Of a DNA stretch of 24,333 bases, positions 7,609 through 15,150 are shown piece by piece. Below the pieces are notes generated by a model. It did no database searches and was not told the DNA's origin. It saw only the letters and a list, made by a program, of their open reading frames with translations. The translations under genes were made by a program, and so were the position numbers. The first letter of the stretch is position 1. Each line of letters begins with the position of its first letter. Source of the DNA: Muellerivita sp035541195 (lineage in GTDB: Bacteria; Oederibacteriota; Muellerivitia; Muellerivitales; Muellerivitaceae); NCBI GenBank assembly GCA_035541195.1, contig DATKNU010000048.1:1-24333 (forward strand), in the 5' to 3' direction.

Positions 7609-10150
7609 CCGTCGCTCCTTCGTTTTCTTCTTCCTTGGGCACATTCACCACGGATACCAGGCGGTCGTCGTCGGACAACTTGATGAGCCGGACCCCTTGG
7701 GCCAGCCGGCCCGTGCCTTTGATTTCCTTCACGCGTTGGCGGATGACCTTGCCGGAAGCCGTCATCGCGATGATCTCGTCCTCATCCCCCACCACGGCGA
7801 TGCTCACCGCCATCCCGTTCTTGGAGGTGGTCTTAATGTTCAGGATGCCCTTGCCGCCCCGGCCCTGGGGCCGATAGGCGCTGAGTTTCGTGCGCTTGCC
7901 GAAGCCCTTTTCGGTGGAGGTCAGGAGCGACTTGGCCGTGTCCACGATCTCAAGCCCGATGACCGCGTCGCCCTTGCCCAGCTTGATGCCGCGCACGCCC
8001 TTGCCGGCGCGCCCCACTTCCCTCACGAACTTCTCATGGAAACGGATGCTCTTGCCCTGCTTGGTGGCCAGGAAAAGGTCCCGCTTGCCGTCGGTGATGT
8101 GGGCCGACACCAGCTTGTCGCCCTTGTCCAGCGTGATGGCGATGATGCCGCCGGACCGGGGCTTGTCGAAGGCCGTCAAGACCGTTTTCTTGATGAGCCC
8201 GTTGGCCGTGCCCAGGATCACATTGAGCTTTTCGTTGAACTCCTTCACCGGAAGCACCGCCGAGATCTTCTCGTTCTCGTCGAGCTTGAGGATATTGGCC
8301 AGGGCCGTGCCCTTGGCGTAACGGGACGCCTCGGGAATCTCGTAGACCTTGATGGAATGCACCTTGCCGAAGGTGGTGAAGTTCAGCAGGTAATCGTGGG
8401 TGGAGGCCGTGTACATGCGCTCGATGAAATCCTCCTCGCGCATGGTGGCCCCCGCCACGCCCTTGCCGCCCCGGCGTTGCTTCTGGTAGGTGTCGGCGGG
8501 CATGCGCTTGATGTAGCCCGCGTGGGACACCGTGATGACCACCTGTTCATCCTCGATGAGGTCCTCGACCTTGATGTCCTCGGCCTTGCCGATGATCTCG
8601 GTGCGGCGCGCGTCCCCGAAGCGGGTCTTGATGTCGAGCAGCTCTTCCTTGATGACCTGCCAGAGCTTTTTCTCCGAGGCCAAAATCCCCTTCAGGCGCT
8701 CGATGGTCTTGATGATCTCCAGGTACTCTTCCTCGATCTTCTTGATTTCCAGGTTGGTGAGCTGGCGAAGCTGCATTTCGAGGATGGCCTGGGCCTGGAG
8801 CGCGGAAAGCTTGAAGCCCGTCATGAGGGCGTTCTTGGCTTCCTCGGTGTTTTTGGAGGCCCGGATGGTCTTGATGATCTTGTCCAGGTTGTCCACCGCG
8901 ATGCGCAAGCCCTCCAAAATATGGGCGCGCTTCTCGGCCTTGTCCAAGTCAAACTTGGTGCGGCGGATCACCACTTCCTTGCGGTGTTCCAGGTAATGGA
9001 AGAGAAGTCCCTTGAGGTTGAGGACGCGGGGCTGGCCGTTGACCAGCGCCAGCATGATGATGCCGAACGACGTGCGCAGGGCCGTCTGGGTGAGCAGGTT
9101 GTTCAAGACCACCTGGGCGTTCATGTTCTTCGAGACTTCGATGACGATCCGCATGCCTTCGCGGTCGGACTCGTCCCTCAGGTCCGTGATGCCTTCCAGT
9201 TTCTTGTCGTGCACCAGCTCCGCGATCTTCTCGATCAATTGGGCTTTGTTCACCTGGAAGGGCAACTGGGAGACGATGATGCGTTCCCGGTCCTTCTTGT
9301 CGACCTCCACGGAGGCCTTGGCCTGCATGCGCACGCTGCCGCGGCCCGTGGTGTAGGCTTCCACGATGCCGTCCCGGCCCAGGATATAACCGCCCGTGGG
9401 GAAGTCCGGTCCCTTGATGAAGCCGATGAGTTCCTTCACGGTGGCCTGGGGGTTGTCGATCAAATGGGTGAGCCCGTCGATGACCTCGGTGAGGTTGTGG
9501 GGCGGCACGTTGGTGGCCATGCCCACCGCGATGCCCTGGGCGCCGTTGACCAGGAAGTTCGGGAAAGCGCTGGGGAGCACCAGGGGCTCTTCCCGGGTGT
9601 TGTCATAGTTGGGGACGAAGTCCACCGTGTTCTTGTCGATGTCGCGAAGCAGTTCCTCGGCCAGCGGGGACATGCGCACTTCGGTGTAACGCTCGGCGGC
9701 CGGGGGGTCGCCGTCGATGGAGCCGAAATTGCCCTGGCCGTCCACCAGGGGATAACGCATGGAAAAGTCCTGGGCCAGGCGCACGATGGAGTCGTACACC
9801 GAGGCCGTGCCGTGGGGATGGTAGTTCCCCGTTACGTCGCCGGTGACCTTGGCGGATTTGCGGTAAGGCTTACGGGAAGTCAGTCCCAGGTCGTGCAGGC
9901 CCATGAAGATGCGCCGATGGACAGGCTTGAGCCCGTCGCGCACGTCGGGAAGCGCCCGGCCCACGATCACGCTCATGGCGTAATCGAGGTAGGAATCCTT
10001 CATCTCTTCCTCAATGTCCGTGGCCACGATATGGCCGCGGTTCATGTCCCCGCCGTCGCCGCCCGAGGGCGCGCCCTGCGCCGGAACGCCCTTCTTCGGG
10101 TTTTCCTCGGGCATCTCTTGGTTGTCTTTCTTCTTTTTGGCCTTGGCCAT
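7598..10150 (-). CDS. gyrA: DNA gyrase subunit A
   Basis: This 850-residue subunit cuts and rejoins DNA during negative supercoiling. Tyr155 (ERYTEVRM) is the catalytic tyrosine, equivalent to E. coli Tyr122. The GyrA box QRRGGKG at 558-564 marks it as gyrase rather than topoisomerase IV, and a C-terminal pinwheel domain follows. Before the family's usual start (near Met36) there is an added Lys- and Gly-rich stretch; the ATG at 10150 is kept because AAAGGA lies 6 nt upstream. In the quinolone-binding region the motif is HPHGTASVYD, so E. coli Ser83 is Ala116 here and Asp82 is Thr115, while Asp87 is kept (Asp120). It lies 25 nt after gyrB and overlaps the kinase-like gene by 11 nt. Confidence 0.98.
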   Translation of the reverse strand: MAKAKKKKDNQEMPEENPKKGVPAQGAPSGGDGGDMNRGHIVATDIEEEMKDSYLDYAMSVIVGRALPDVRDGLKPVHRRIFMGLHDLGLTSRKPYRKSAKVTGDVTGNYHPHGTASVYDSIVRLAQDFSMRYPLVDGQGNFGSIDGDPPAAERYTEVRMSPLAEELLRDIDKNTVDFVPNYDNTREEPLVLPSAFPNFLVNGAQGIAVGMATNVPPHNLTEVIDGLTHLIDNPQATVKELIGFIKGPDFPTGGYILGRDGIVEAYTTGRGSVRMQAKASVEVDKKDRERIIVSQLPFQVNKAQLIEKIAELVHDKKLEGITDLRDESDREGMRIVIEVSKNMNAQVVLNNLLTQTALRTSFGIIMLALVNGQPRVLNLKGLLFHYLEHRKEVVIRRTKFDLDKAEKRAHILEGLRIAVDNLDKIIKTIRASKNTEEAKNALMTGFKLSALQAQAILEMQLRQLTNLEIKKIEEEYLEIIKTIERLKGILASEKKLWQVIKEELLDIKTRFGDARRTEIIGKAEDIKVEDLIEDEQVVITVSHAGYIKRMPADTYQKQRRGGKGVAGATMREEDFIERMYTASTHDYLLNFTTFGKVHSIKVYEIPEASRYAKGTALANILKLDENEKISAVLPVKEFNEKLNVILGTANGLIKKTVLTAFDKPRSGGIIAITLDKGDKLVSAHITDGKRDLFLATKQGKSIRFHEKFVREVGRAGKGVRGIKLGKGDAVIGLEIVDTAKSLLTSTEKGFGKRTKLSAYRPQGRGGKGILNIKTTSKNGMAVSIAVVGDEDEIIAMTASGKVIRQRVKEIKGTGRLAQGVRLIKLSDDDRLVSVVNVPKEEENEGATGEK

Positions 10151-10175
10151 GGTTTTCCTTTGAGTCGGTTAAAAG

Positions 10176-12734
10176 TTAAATGTCGAGGTTGCGCACTTGT
10201 TTGGCGTAGGTTTGGATGAAATGGCGCCGCGGTTCCACCTGGTCGCCCATGAGCACATCGAAGGTCTTGTCGGCGGCCACCATGTCCTCCAACTTCACCT
10301 GCAGGAGCGTCCGTTTTTCCGGATCCATGGTGGTTTCCCACAATTGTTCCGGGTTCATTTCGCCCAAGCCTTTGTAGCGCTGGATGGCCAGCCCTTCCTT
10401 GCCGAAGTCCTTCACCTTTTCCACGACCTCATACATGGATTCCAGGAAGTACTCGCTTTGTCCGTGCTGGATGACGTATTGGGGTTTGACTTCCTTGGGT
10501 TTTAGGTCATCCCCTTTTTCCTCGGGGAAAAGCTCGGTGATTTCCACCCCGCGGCCTTCCATGCGCTTGAGGACTTCCTCGAGCTGCTTGACCTCGGCCA
10601 TGTCCTTGATCACCTTGACCCGCACCATGTCCTTCACGTTTTGGTTGGTGTCGTACACGAAGTCCATGGTTTCCACGGCCTTGCCCTTTTCGGCGGCCTT
10701 CTTCATGTCCTTGAGCTTCTGTTGTTCCCGCTCGACCAAATCGTCCTTTTCGCCCTCGGTGTAGGCGTGTTTGATGCCCAAGGGGCTTTCAATCTCATAG
10801 ACGGGCTTCTTTTTTTTGCCGGTCAGGGCTTCCAAAAACTCGCGCAGGTTCAATCCCGCCTTGGAAAGGGCCGCGCCGATGGATTCCATCTTGACCAAGT
10901 CCGACACCAGGTCCTTGAGCTTGTCCTGGGGGAACTCGCTGCGGGCTTTCGCCTTCAGGCGGAACAAGCGCACGCCTTCCATGCCTTCCTGCAGCAAAAA
11001 GCGGGTCATGTCGGCGTCGGTCTGCAGGTACATTTCTTTCTTGCCGCGCTTGACCTTGTAGAGCGGCGGCTGGGCGATGTAGATGTACCCGTTCTCAAGC
11101 AGGGGCTTCATTTGGCGGTAGAAAAAGGTCAGCAGCAGCGTGCGGATGTGGGAGCCGTCCACGTCGGCGTCGGTCATGATGATGATGCGGTGGTAGCGGG
11201 CCTTCTCCACGGAGAAATCGTCCTCGCCGATGCCCGTCCCCATGGCGGTGATGAGGGTGCGGATTTCGTCGTTGTTCAGGATCTTGTCGATGCGGGCCTT
11301 CTCGACGTTGAGGACCTTGCCCTTCAGGGGCAAGATGGCCTGGAATTTCCGGTTTCTTCCCTGCTTGGCCGAGCCGCCGGCCGAGTCGCCCTCCACCAAG
11401 TAAAGCTCGCTCTTGGACGGGTCCTCTTCCTGGCAGTCGGCGAGTTTGCCCGGCAAGGAAGAGATTTCCAAGGCGCCCTTGCGACGCGTCAGGTCCCGGG
11501 CCTTGCGGGCGGCTTCGCGGGCCTTGGCGGCCATGAGGCACTTGTTGACAATGCGGCGCGCCACTGTCGGATTTTGCTCAAAAAATGTCCCTAAGCCGTC
11601 GTTGCAGGCCTGGCGGGTGATGCCTTCCACTTCCCCATTGCCCAGCTTCGTCTTGGTCTGGCCCTCGAATTGCGGATCTGGCACCTTGACCGAAATGACC
11701 ACCGTGAGGCCTTCGCGGGCGTCGTCGCCCGTGATGGGGGGATCGGATTCCTTGATCATGGAATTTTTCTTGGCGTAGTCGTTGATGGTGCGGGTCAAGG
11801 CCGAGCGGAAACCCTGCACGTGGGTGCCGCCTTCCACCGTGTTGATGTTGTTCACGAAGGAGAAGACGGTTTCCGCGTAGGACTCGTTGTATTGGATGGC
11901 CACTTCGACCACCACGCGGTCCTTTTCCTTCTCGAAGTAAAGCGGCGTGGCGAAGAGCGGTTCTTTGGTTTCGTTCAGGTGCTTGACGAACTGGATGATG
12001 CCGCCGTTGTATTGGAAGATGGACTCTTTGCCTTTGCCCCGCTCATCCACCAGCTTGATGTAGATGCCCTTGTTGAGGAAGGCCAGTTCGCGCAGGCGCT
12101 TGGCCAGGATGTCGTAGGAAAAGACGGTTTCGGTGAATATTTGCTTGTCCGGGAGAAAGGAAATCTTGGTGCCGGTTTTTTTGGCCTCGCCCGTGGAGCG
12201 CACCTTGGCGTCGGGCTTGCCGCGCTTGTAGCTTTGCACCCAAATCTTGCCGTCCCGGCGCACCTCGGCTTCCATCCACTCCGAAAGCGCGTTGACGACC
12301 GAACTGCCCACGCCGTGCAGACCGCCCGAGACCTTGTAGCTGTCATGATCGAACTTGCCGCCCGCGTGGAGCTTGGTCAGGACCAATTCCAACCCGGAGA
12401 TCTTTTCGGTGGGATGAATGTCGACCGGAATGCCGCGGCCGTTGTCGGTGACCGAGATCGAGTTGTCCGAATGGATGACCACCTCGATGGAATCACAGTG
12501 GCCCGCCAAGGCCTCGTCGATGGAGTTGTCCACGATTTCATAGACTAGGTGGTGCAGGCCGGGTCCGGCGGTGGAGCCGATATACATGGCCGGGCGTTTT
12601 CGCACGGCCTCCAGGCCCTCCAACACCGTGATGTTGCCGGCCGAGTATTCCCCGGGTTTGCGGGGGGCTTTTTCCGCGGCCTTTTCGGCCGGGATGGTTT
12701 TTTCGCTCTTGGTCTTCACCGCTTTTTTCGCCAT
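10176..12734 (-). CDS. gyrB: DNA gyrase subunit B
   Basis: This 852-residue protein is the ATPase subunit of gyrase. It has the GHKL fold with Glu66 and Asn70 in HHLVYEIVDNSIDEA, then DNGRGIP and GGLHGVG loops. The TOPRIM domain has EGDSAGG at 448-454 and DADVDG at 522-527. A Lys/Glu-rich insert of about 170-200 residues after the TOPRIM core, as in E. coli GyrB, explains the length. The C-terminus YKGLGEMNPEQLWETTMDP is typical of the GyrA-contacting tail. A short Lys/Ala-rich N-terminal extension of about 28 residues precedes the conserved part. It sits between dciA (21-nt gap) and gyrA (25-nt gap), the common recF-dciA-gyrB-gyrA order. Confidence 0.98.
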   Translation of the reverse strand: MAKKAVKTKSEKTIPAEKAAEKAPRKPGEYSAGNITVLEGLEAVRKRPAMYIGSTAGPGLHHLVYEIVDNSIDEALAGHCDSIEVVIHSDNSISVTDNGRGIPVDIHPTEKISGLELVLTKLHAGGKFDHDSYKVSGGLHGVGSSVVNALSEWMEAEVRRDGKIWVQSYKRGKPDAKVRSTGEAKKTGTKISFLPDKQIFTETVFSYDILAKRLRELAFLNKGIYIKLVDERGKGKESIFQYNGGIIQFVKHLNETKEPLFATPLYFEKEKDRVVVEVAIQYNESYAETVFSFVNNINTVEGGTHVQGFRSALTRTINDYAKKNSMIKESDPPITGDDAREGLTVVISVKVPDPQFEGQTKTKLGNGEVEGITRQACNDGLGTFFEQNPTVARRIVNKCLMAAKAREAARKARDLTRRKGALEISSLPGKLADCQEEDPSKSELYLVEGDSAGGSAKQGRNRKFQAILPLKGKVLNVEKARIDKILNNDEIRTLITAMGTGIGEDDFSVEKARYHRIIIMTDADVDGSHIRTLLLTFFYRQMKPLLENGYIYIAQPPLYKVKRGKKEMYLQTDADMTRFLLQEGMEGVRLFRLKAKARSEFPQDKLKDLVSDLVKMESIGAALSKAGLNLREFLEALTGKKKKPVYEIESPLGIKHAYTEGEKDDLVEREQQKLKDMKKAAEKGKAVETMDFVYDTNQNVKDMVRVKVIKDMAEVKQLEEVLKRMEGRGVEITELFPEEKGDDLKPKEVKPQYVIQHGQSEYFLESMYEVVEKVKDFGKEGLAIQRYKGLGEMNPEQLWETTMDPEKRTLLQVKLEDMVAADKTFDVLMGDQVEPRRHFIQTYAKQVRNLDI

Positions 12735-12755
12735 AAAGGCCTTGATCCTCTTGTC

Positions 12756-13085
12756 CTAAGATTTCGGTTTGCGCGCCAAACCCAAGTCGACGCTCTTAAT
12801 GCCCAGCCCCGGCAGGTCTTTTTGGAGCCGCGCCAGGACTTCGGCTTTCCTGAAGTTCATCTCGTTCAACCAAATGGAATGGTCGAACTTCAACCCCACC
12901 TTGCCCTTGGACCAGGAAACTTCCAACAACGCCTTGGAAGCGGCCTCGCCCAAAATTTCCCGGCAGCGCTGAGCCACCTGGATCGACTCATATTCCCCCT
13001 GCACGCCCAGGGCCTTGATGGCCCCTTCCACCAAATCGCCGAGCGAAACCAACCCTTCACGGGGCGAATCCTTGCGGCGCCTCAC
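12756..13085 (-). CDS. dciA: DciA-like protein (DUF721), replicative helicase loader/operator
   Basis: This 109-residue protein has the DUF721 pattern: a central SWSKGKVGLKFDHSIWLNEM strand-helix unit followed by a helix with AEVLARLQKDL, and a final strand (GIKSVDLGLA). DUF721 proteins were identified as DciA, which helps load DnaB helicase in bacteria lacking DnaC/DnaI. Position between recF and gyrB is the classic location and supports the call. The start is GTG at 13085, overlapping the recF TGA stop as GTGA, so translation is probably coupled to recF. The protein is short, and the match rests on pattern plus synteny. Confidence 0.8.
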   Translation of the reverse strand: MRRRKDSPREGLVSLGDLVEGAIKALGVQGEYESIQVAQRCREILGEAASKALLEVSWSKGKVGLKFDHSIWLNEMNFRKAEVLARLQKDLPGLGIKSVDLGLARKPKS

Positions 13086-14206
13086 GAAGGGCCCGCCGAG
13101 CCTTCTTGGGTCACCTTCACGCGGCCTCCTTCGGCCTCAAAAACCCTGGCGCCTTTCAAGGCCGCCGCGAAATCATGGGCCGAGGTGCCGGTCAGAAAGG
13201 CTTGGCCGCCCCGCTGCAAGCGGTTCAGAAAAAAGGCCTGCCGCTTTTCATCTAATTCGCTCATCACGTCGTCAAACAAAACCAAGGGCTCGGTGCCACA
13301 GCCTTCGGCCAAAAGGGAAAGCTGGGCCAGTTTGAGCGCCAGGGCCGCGGTGCGTTGCTGGCCCTGGCTCCCAAACTTTCGAAGCGGTTCCCCATTCCCC
13401 CAAAGCCCCATGTCGTCCCGATGCGGGCCCACGACGGTGACGCCCCGGGCCATTTCCTCGCCGCGGGCCTTCTTCAGCGCCCGCAGGATCGTCTCCTTGT
13501 CCGCTTGGGCCGCGTCCGCGCCCGCCCAGGGGCTTTCGTAGCGCAACTCAAAGCTCTCAAAACCACCGGTCAAATCCGTCAAGGCTTGGGCCGCCAAAAG
13601 CGACAAGCCGCCGCAAACCTGAAGCCGTTTTTTCAAAATGGCCGCCCCATGCTCGGCCAGGGGCTCGTCCCAAAGCCCCAGTTGGGATTCCAAGCCCTCG
13701 GGCCTTTGCCTTAAAAGGGCGTTGCGTTGTTTGAGCGCCCGCTCGTAGTGCTGAAAGTGGGGCAAGAAGCCCCCTTCCAACTGCAAAATCGTTAAGTCCA
13801 AATACTTCCGCCGGAGGGCTGGCCCTCCCTTGACCAAGAACAAATCATCGGGCGAAAAAACCACCGCGGGCATTTGGCCCAACAAGGCGGAAAGTTTTTT
13901 TTGCTTCTTCCCGTTCAGGGTGAGCGTCTTCCCTTTGTCCCGCCTTAACTCAAGAAAAAGCCGGTCTTGGCCTTCTTCCCGATGGATGAGCCCCTCAATG
14001 CCGGCGCTGTCCTGGCCGAAACGGATCATCTCCTCGTCGCCCGAGGCCCTGAAAGAGCGGGCCGTCGAAAGACAATAAAGCGCTTCCAAAAGACTGGTCT
14101 TGCCCTGGGCGTTCATCCCCAAAATCAGGTTGAGGCGGGAATGAAAAGAAACTTCCAAGGCTTCGTAATTGCGAAACTGGGAAAGCCTGATGGAACCGAC
14201 ATGCAC
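13082..14206 (-). CDS. recF: DNA replication and repair protein RecF
   Basis: This 374-residue SMC-like ATPase acts with RecO and RecR to load RecA at gaps. It begins with IRLSQFRNYEALEVSF, followed by Walker A at 30-37 (GMNAQGKT). The signature motif is GSQGQQRT, Walker B is LVLFDDVMSELD, and the D-loop region continues with EKRQAFF. The length is normal for RecF. The start is GTG at 14206, with AGGAAGG about 10 nt upstream. It is the first gene of the recF-dciA-gyrB-gyrA unit, with a promoter at 14263-14291. Unusually, dnaN does not precede it; rsmG does. Confidence 0.96.
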   Translation of the reverse strand: MHVGSIRLSQFRNYEALEVSFHSRLNLILGMNAQGKTSLLEALYCLSTARSFRASGDEEMIRFGQDSAGIEGLIHREEGQDRLFLELRRDKGKTLTLNGKKQKKLSALLGQMPAVVFSPDDLFLVKGGPALRRKYLDLTILQLEGGFLPHFQHYERALKQRNALLRQRPEGLESQLGLWDEPLAEHGAAILKKRLQVCGGLSLLAAQALTDLTGGFESFELRYESPWAGADAAQADKETILRALKKARGEEMARGVTVVGPHRDDMGLWGNGEPLRKFGSQGQQRTAALALKLAQLSLLAEGCGTEPLVLFDDVMSELDEKRQAFFLNRLQRGGQAFLTGTSAHDFAAALKGARVFEAEGGRVKVTQEGSAGPS

Positions 14207-14250
14207 CGCCGCGGGCCCTTCCTATTTATATTCAAGCGGAATCATTCAAT

Positions 14251-14288
14251 AAAAGCCCGTTCATTATAAACTTTTTAAAAGGGCTTTT
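14251..14288. repeat. Inverted repeat around the recF -10 box
   Basis: AAAAGCCC (14251-14258) and GGGCTTTT (14281-14288) are a perfect 8-bp inverted repeat with a 22-bp centre that holds a perfect TATAAT on the minus strand. It could be a terminator for the rsmG unit, which ends at 14415, or an operator for recF. The long loop makes a terminator less convincing. Confidence 0.5.
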
Positions 14289-14291
14289 CAT
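14263..14291 (-). promoter_or_regulatory. Promoter of the recF-dciA-gyrBA unit
   Basis: The minus strand shows TATAAT at 14268-14263, a 17-bp spacer, and ATGAAA at 14291-14286, which matches TTGACA at 4 of 6 positions. Transcription would begin near 14256, about 50 nt before the recF start. The region 14245-14370 is strongly AT-rich compared with its surroundings. Confidence 0.6.
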
Positions 14292-14381
14292 TTTTAATTC
14301 GGGACATTTCCCCTTATTTTAAAATGGCTTTTTCAAAAAAAGCACAAAAATTAAGTCATTTTTAAATGGGCTCCACGGGTA

Positions 14382-14397
14382 TGTTCCACGTGGAACA
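14382..14397. promoter_or_regulatory. parS centromere site (perfect 16-bp palindrome)
   Basis: The site reads TGTTCCACGTGGAACA, which fits the bacterial parS pattern TGTTNCACGTGNAACA and is a perfect palindrome. ParB binds such sites near the origin to start chromosome segregation. It lies in the rsmG-recF gap beside an AT-rich stretch. No parA or parB gene is in the window. Confidence 0.93.
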
Positions 14398-14414
14398 TTG
14401 GGACGGGGGGAACT

Positions 14415-15149
14415 TCAGATCAAGGGTCTTTTGGAAGGTTGGCCCACGGCCCTTGGATAGCGGGGGTCGGTTGTCCCCAGCTTTTCCACAAGCAGGATGA
14501 ATCGGGACTGGTCGAGATTTGGCAGGCGATATTCACGGCTTTCAACGATTCTCGCCTGAAGCGCCGCAAGGGCCTTTTGGGATTTATCCACTTTTTCGAT
14601 TTGATCGGCGGTCATCCAATTCAATAGGTGGCCGCCGGGTTTAAGCAAGGGAACCGCGTATTCCAAAAGCACGGGCAGGTCGGCTACCGCCCGGGCCACC
14701 ACGCCGTCAAAACCCTCCCGGGTCTTTGGATCCCGGCCCAAAGCCTCCGCCCGCTCGGCGAGAATCTCTGCCGACCATCCGGCCGCCGCCAAGCACTGTT
14801 CTACCGCCCGGGCCTTTTTAGCCACCGCGTCCAGAAAATAAAGCCGCGTTTGGGGGAAAGCCGCCAAAACTAAAACCCCGGGGAAACCCCCGCCGGTTCC
14901 CAGATCCATCCATTTCTCGCCTGACTTTGGCTTTAAGGCGGCGATGAGGGGGACGCCAAAGGCTGAATCGAGCACATGATGGGTGAGCACCTCTGAGAGG
15001 GAAGTCCATTTGGTCAAATTCAAGGTTTCATTCAAGAGGAGCATGTGATCGAGGAATAAAGTCAGGGATTCATCTTGGGACTCGGGGAAGTAGGTCGAAA
15101 GGGAATAATCTTCGAAAAGACGGCGCAGTTCGGCGGCTTTTACCCCCAC
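14415..15149 (-). CDS. rsmG: 16S rRNA (guanine-N7)-methyltransferase RsmG (GidB)
   Basis: This 244-residue enzyme methylates G527 of 16S rRNA using S-adenosylmethionine. The SAM-binding loop is MDLGTGGGFPG at 81-91. Further family marks are NLTKWTSLSEVLTHHVLDS, the RAVADLP motif and the C-terminal PRAVGQPSKRPL, close to the usual YPRRPGxPxKxPL ending. The start is GTG at 15149, one base after the mnmG stop, so the two are surely co-transcribed and probably coupled. parA and parB usually follow rsmG in many bacteria but are absent here; a parS site and recF follow instead. Confidence 0.96.
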   Translation of the reverse strand: MGVKAAELRRLFEDYSLSTYFPESQDESLTLFLDHMLLLNETLNLTKWTSLSEVLTHHVLDSAFGVPLIAALKPKSGEKWMDLGTGGGFPGVLVLAAFPQTRLYFLDAVAKKARAVEQCLAAAGWSAEILAERAEALGRDPKTREGFDGVVARAVADLPVLLEYAVPLLKPGGHLLNWMTADQIEKVDKSQKALAALQARIVESREYRLPNLDQSRFILLVEKLGTTDPRYPRAVGQPSKRPLI

Positions 15150-15150
15150 C

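Noticed and set aside
7697..10219. 840-codon open frame on the plus strand opposite gyrA
   Set aside because: It mirrors gyrA codons, has no ribosome-binding site or recognisable domain, and its composition is that expected of an antisense shadow in GC-rich DNA.
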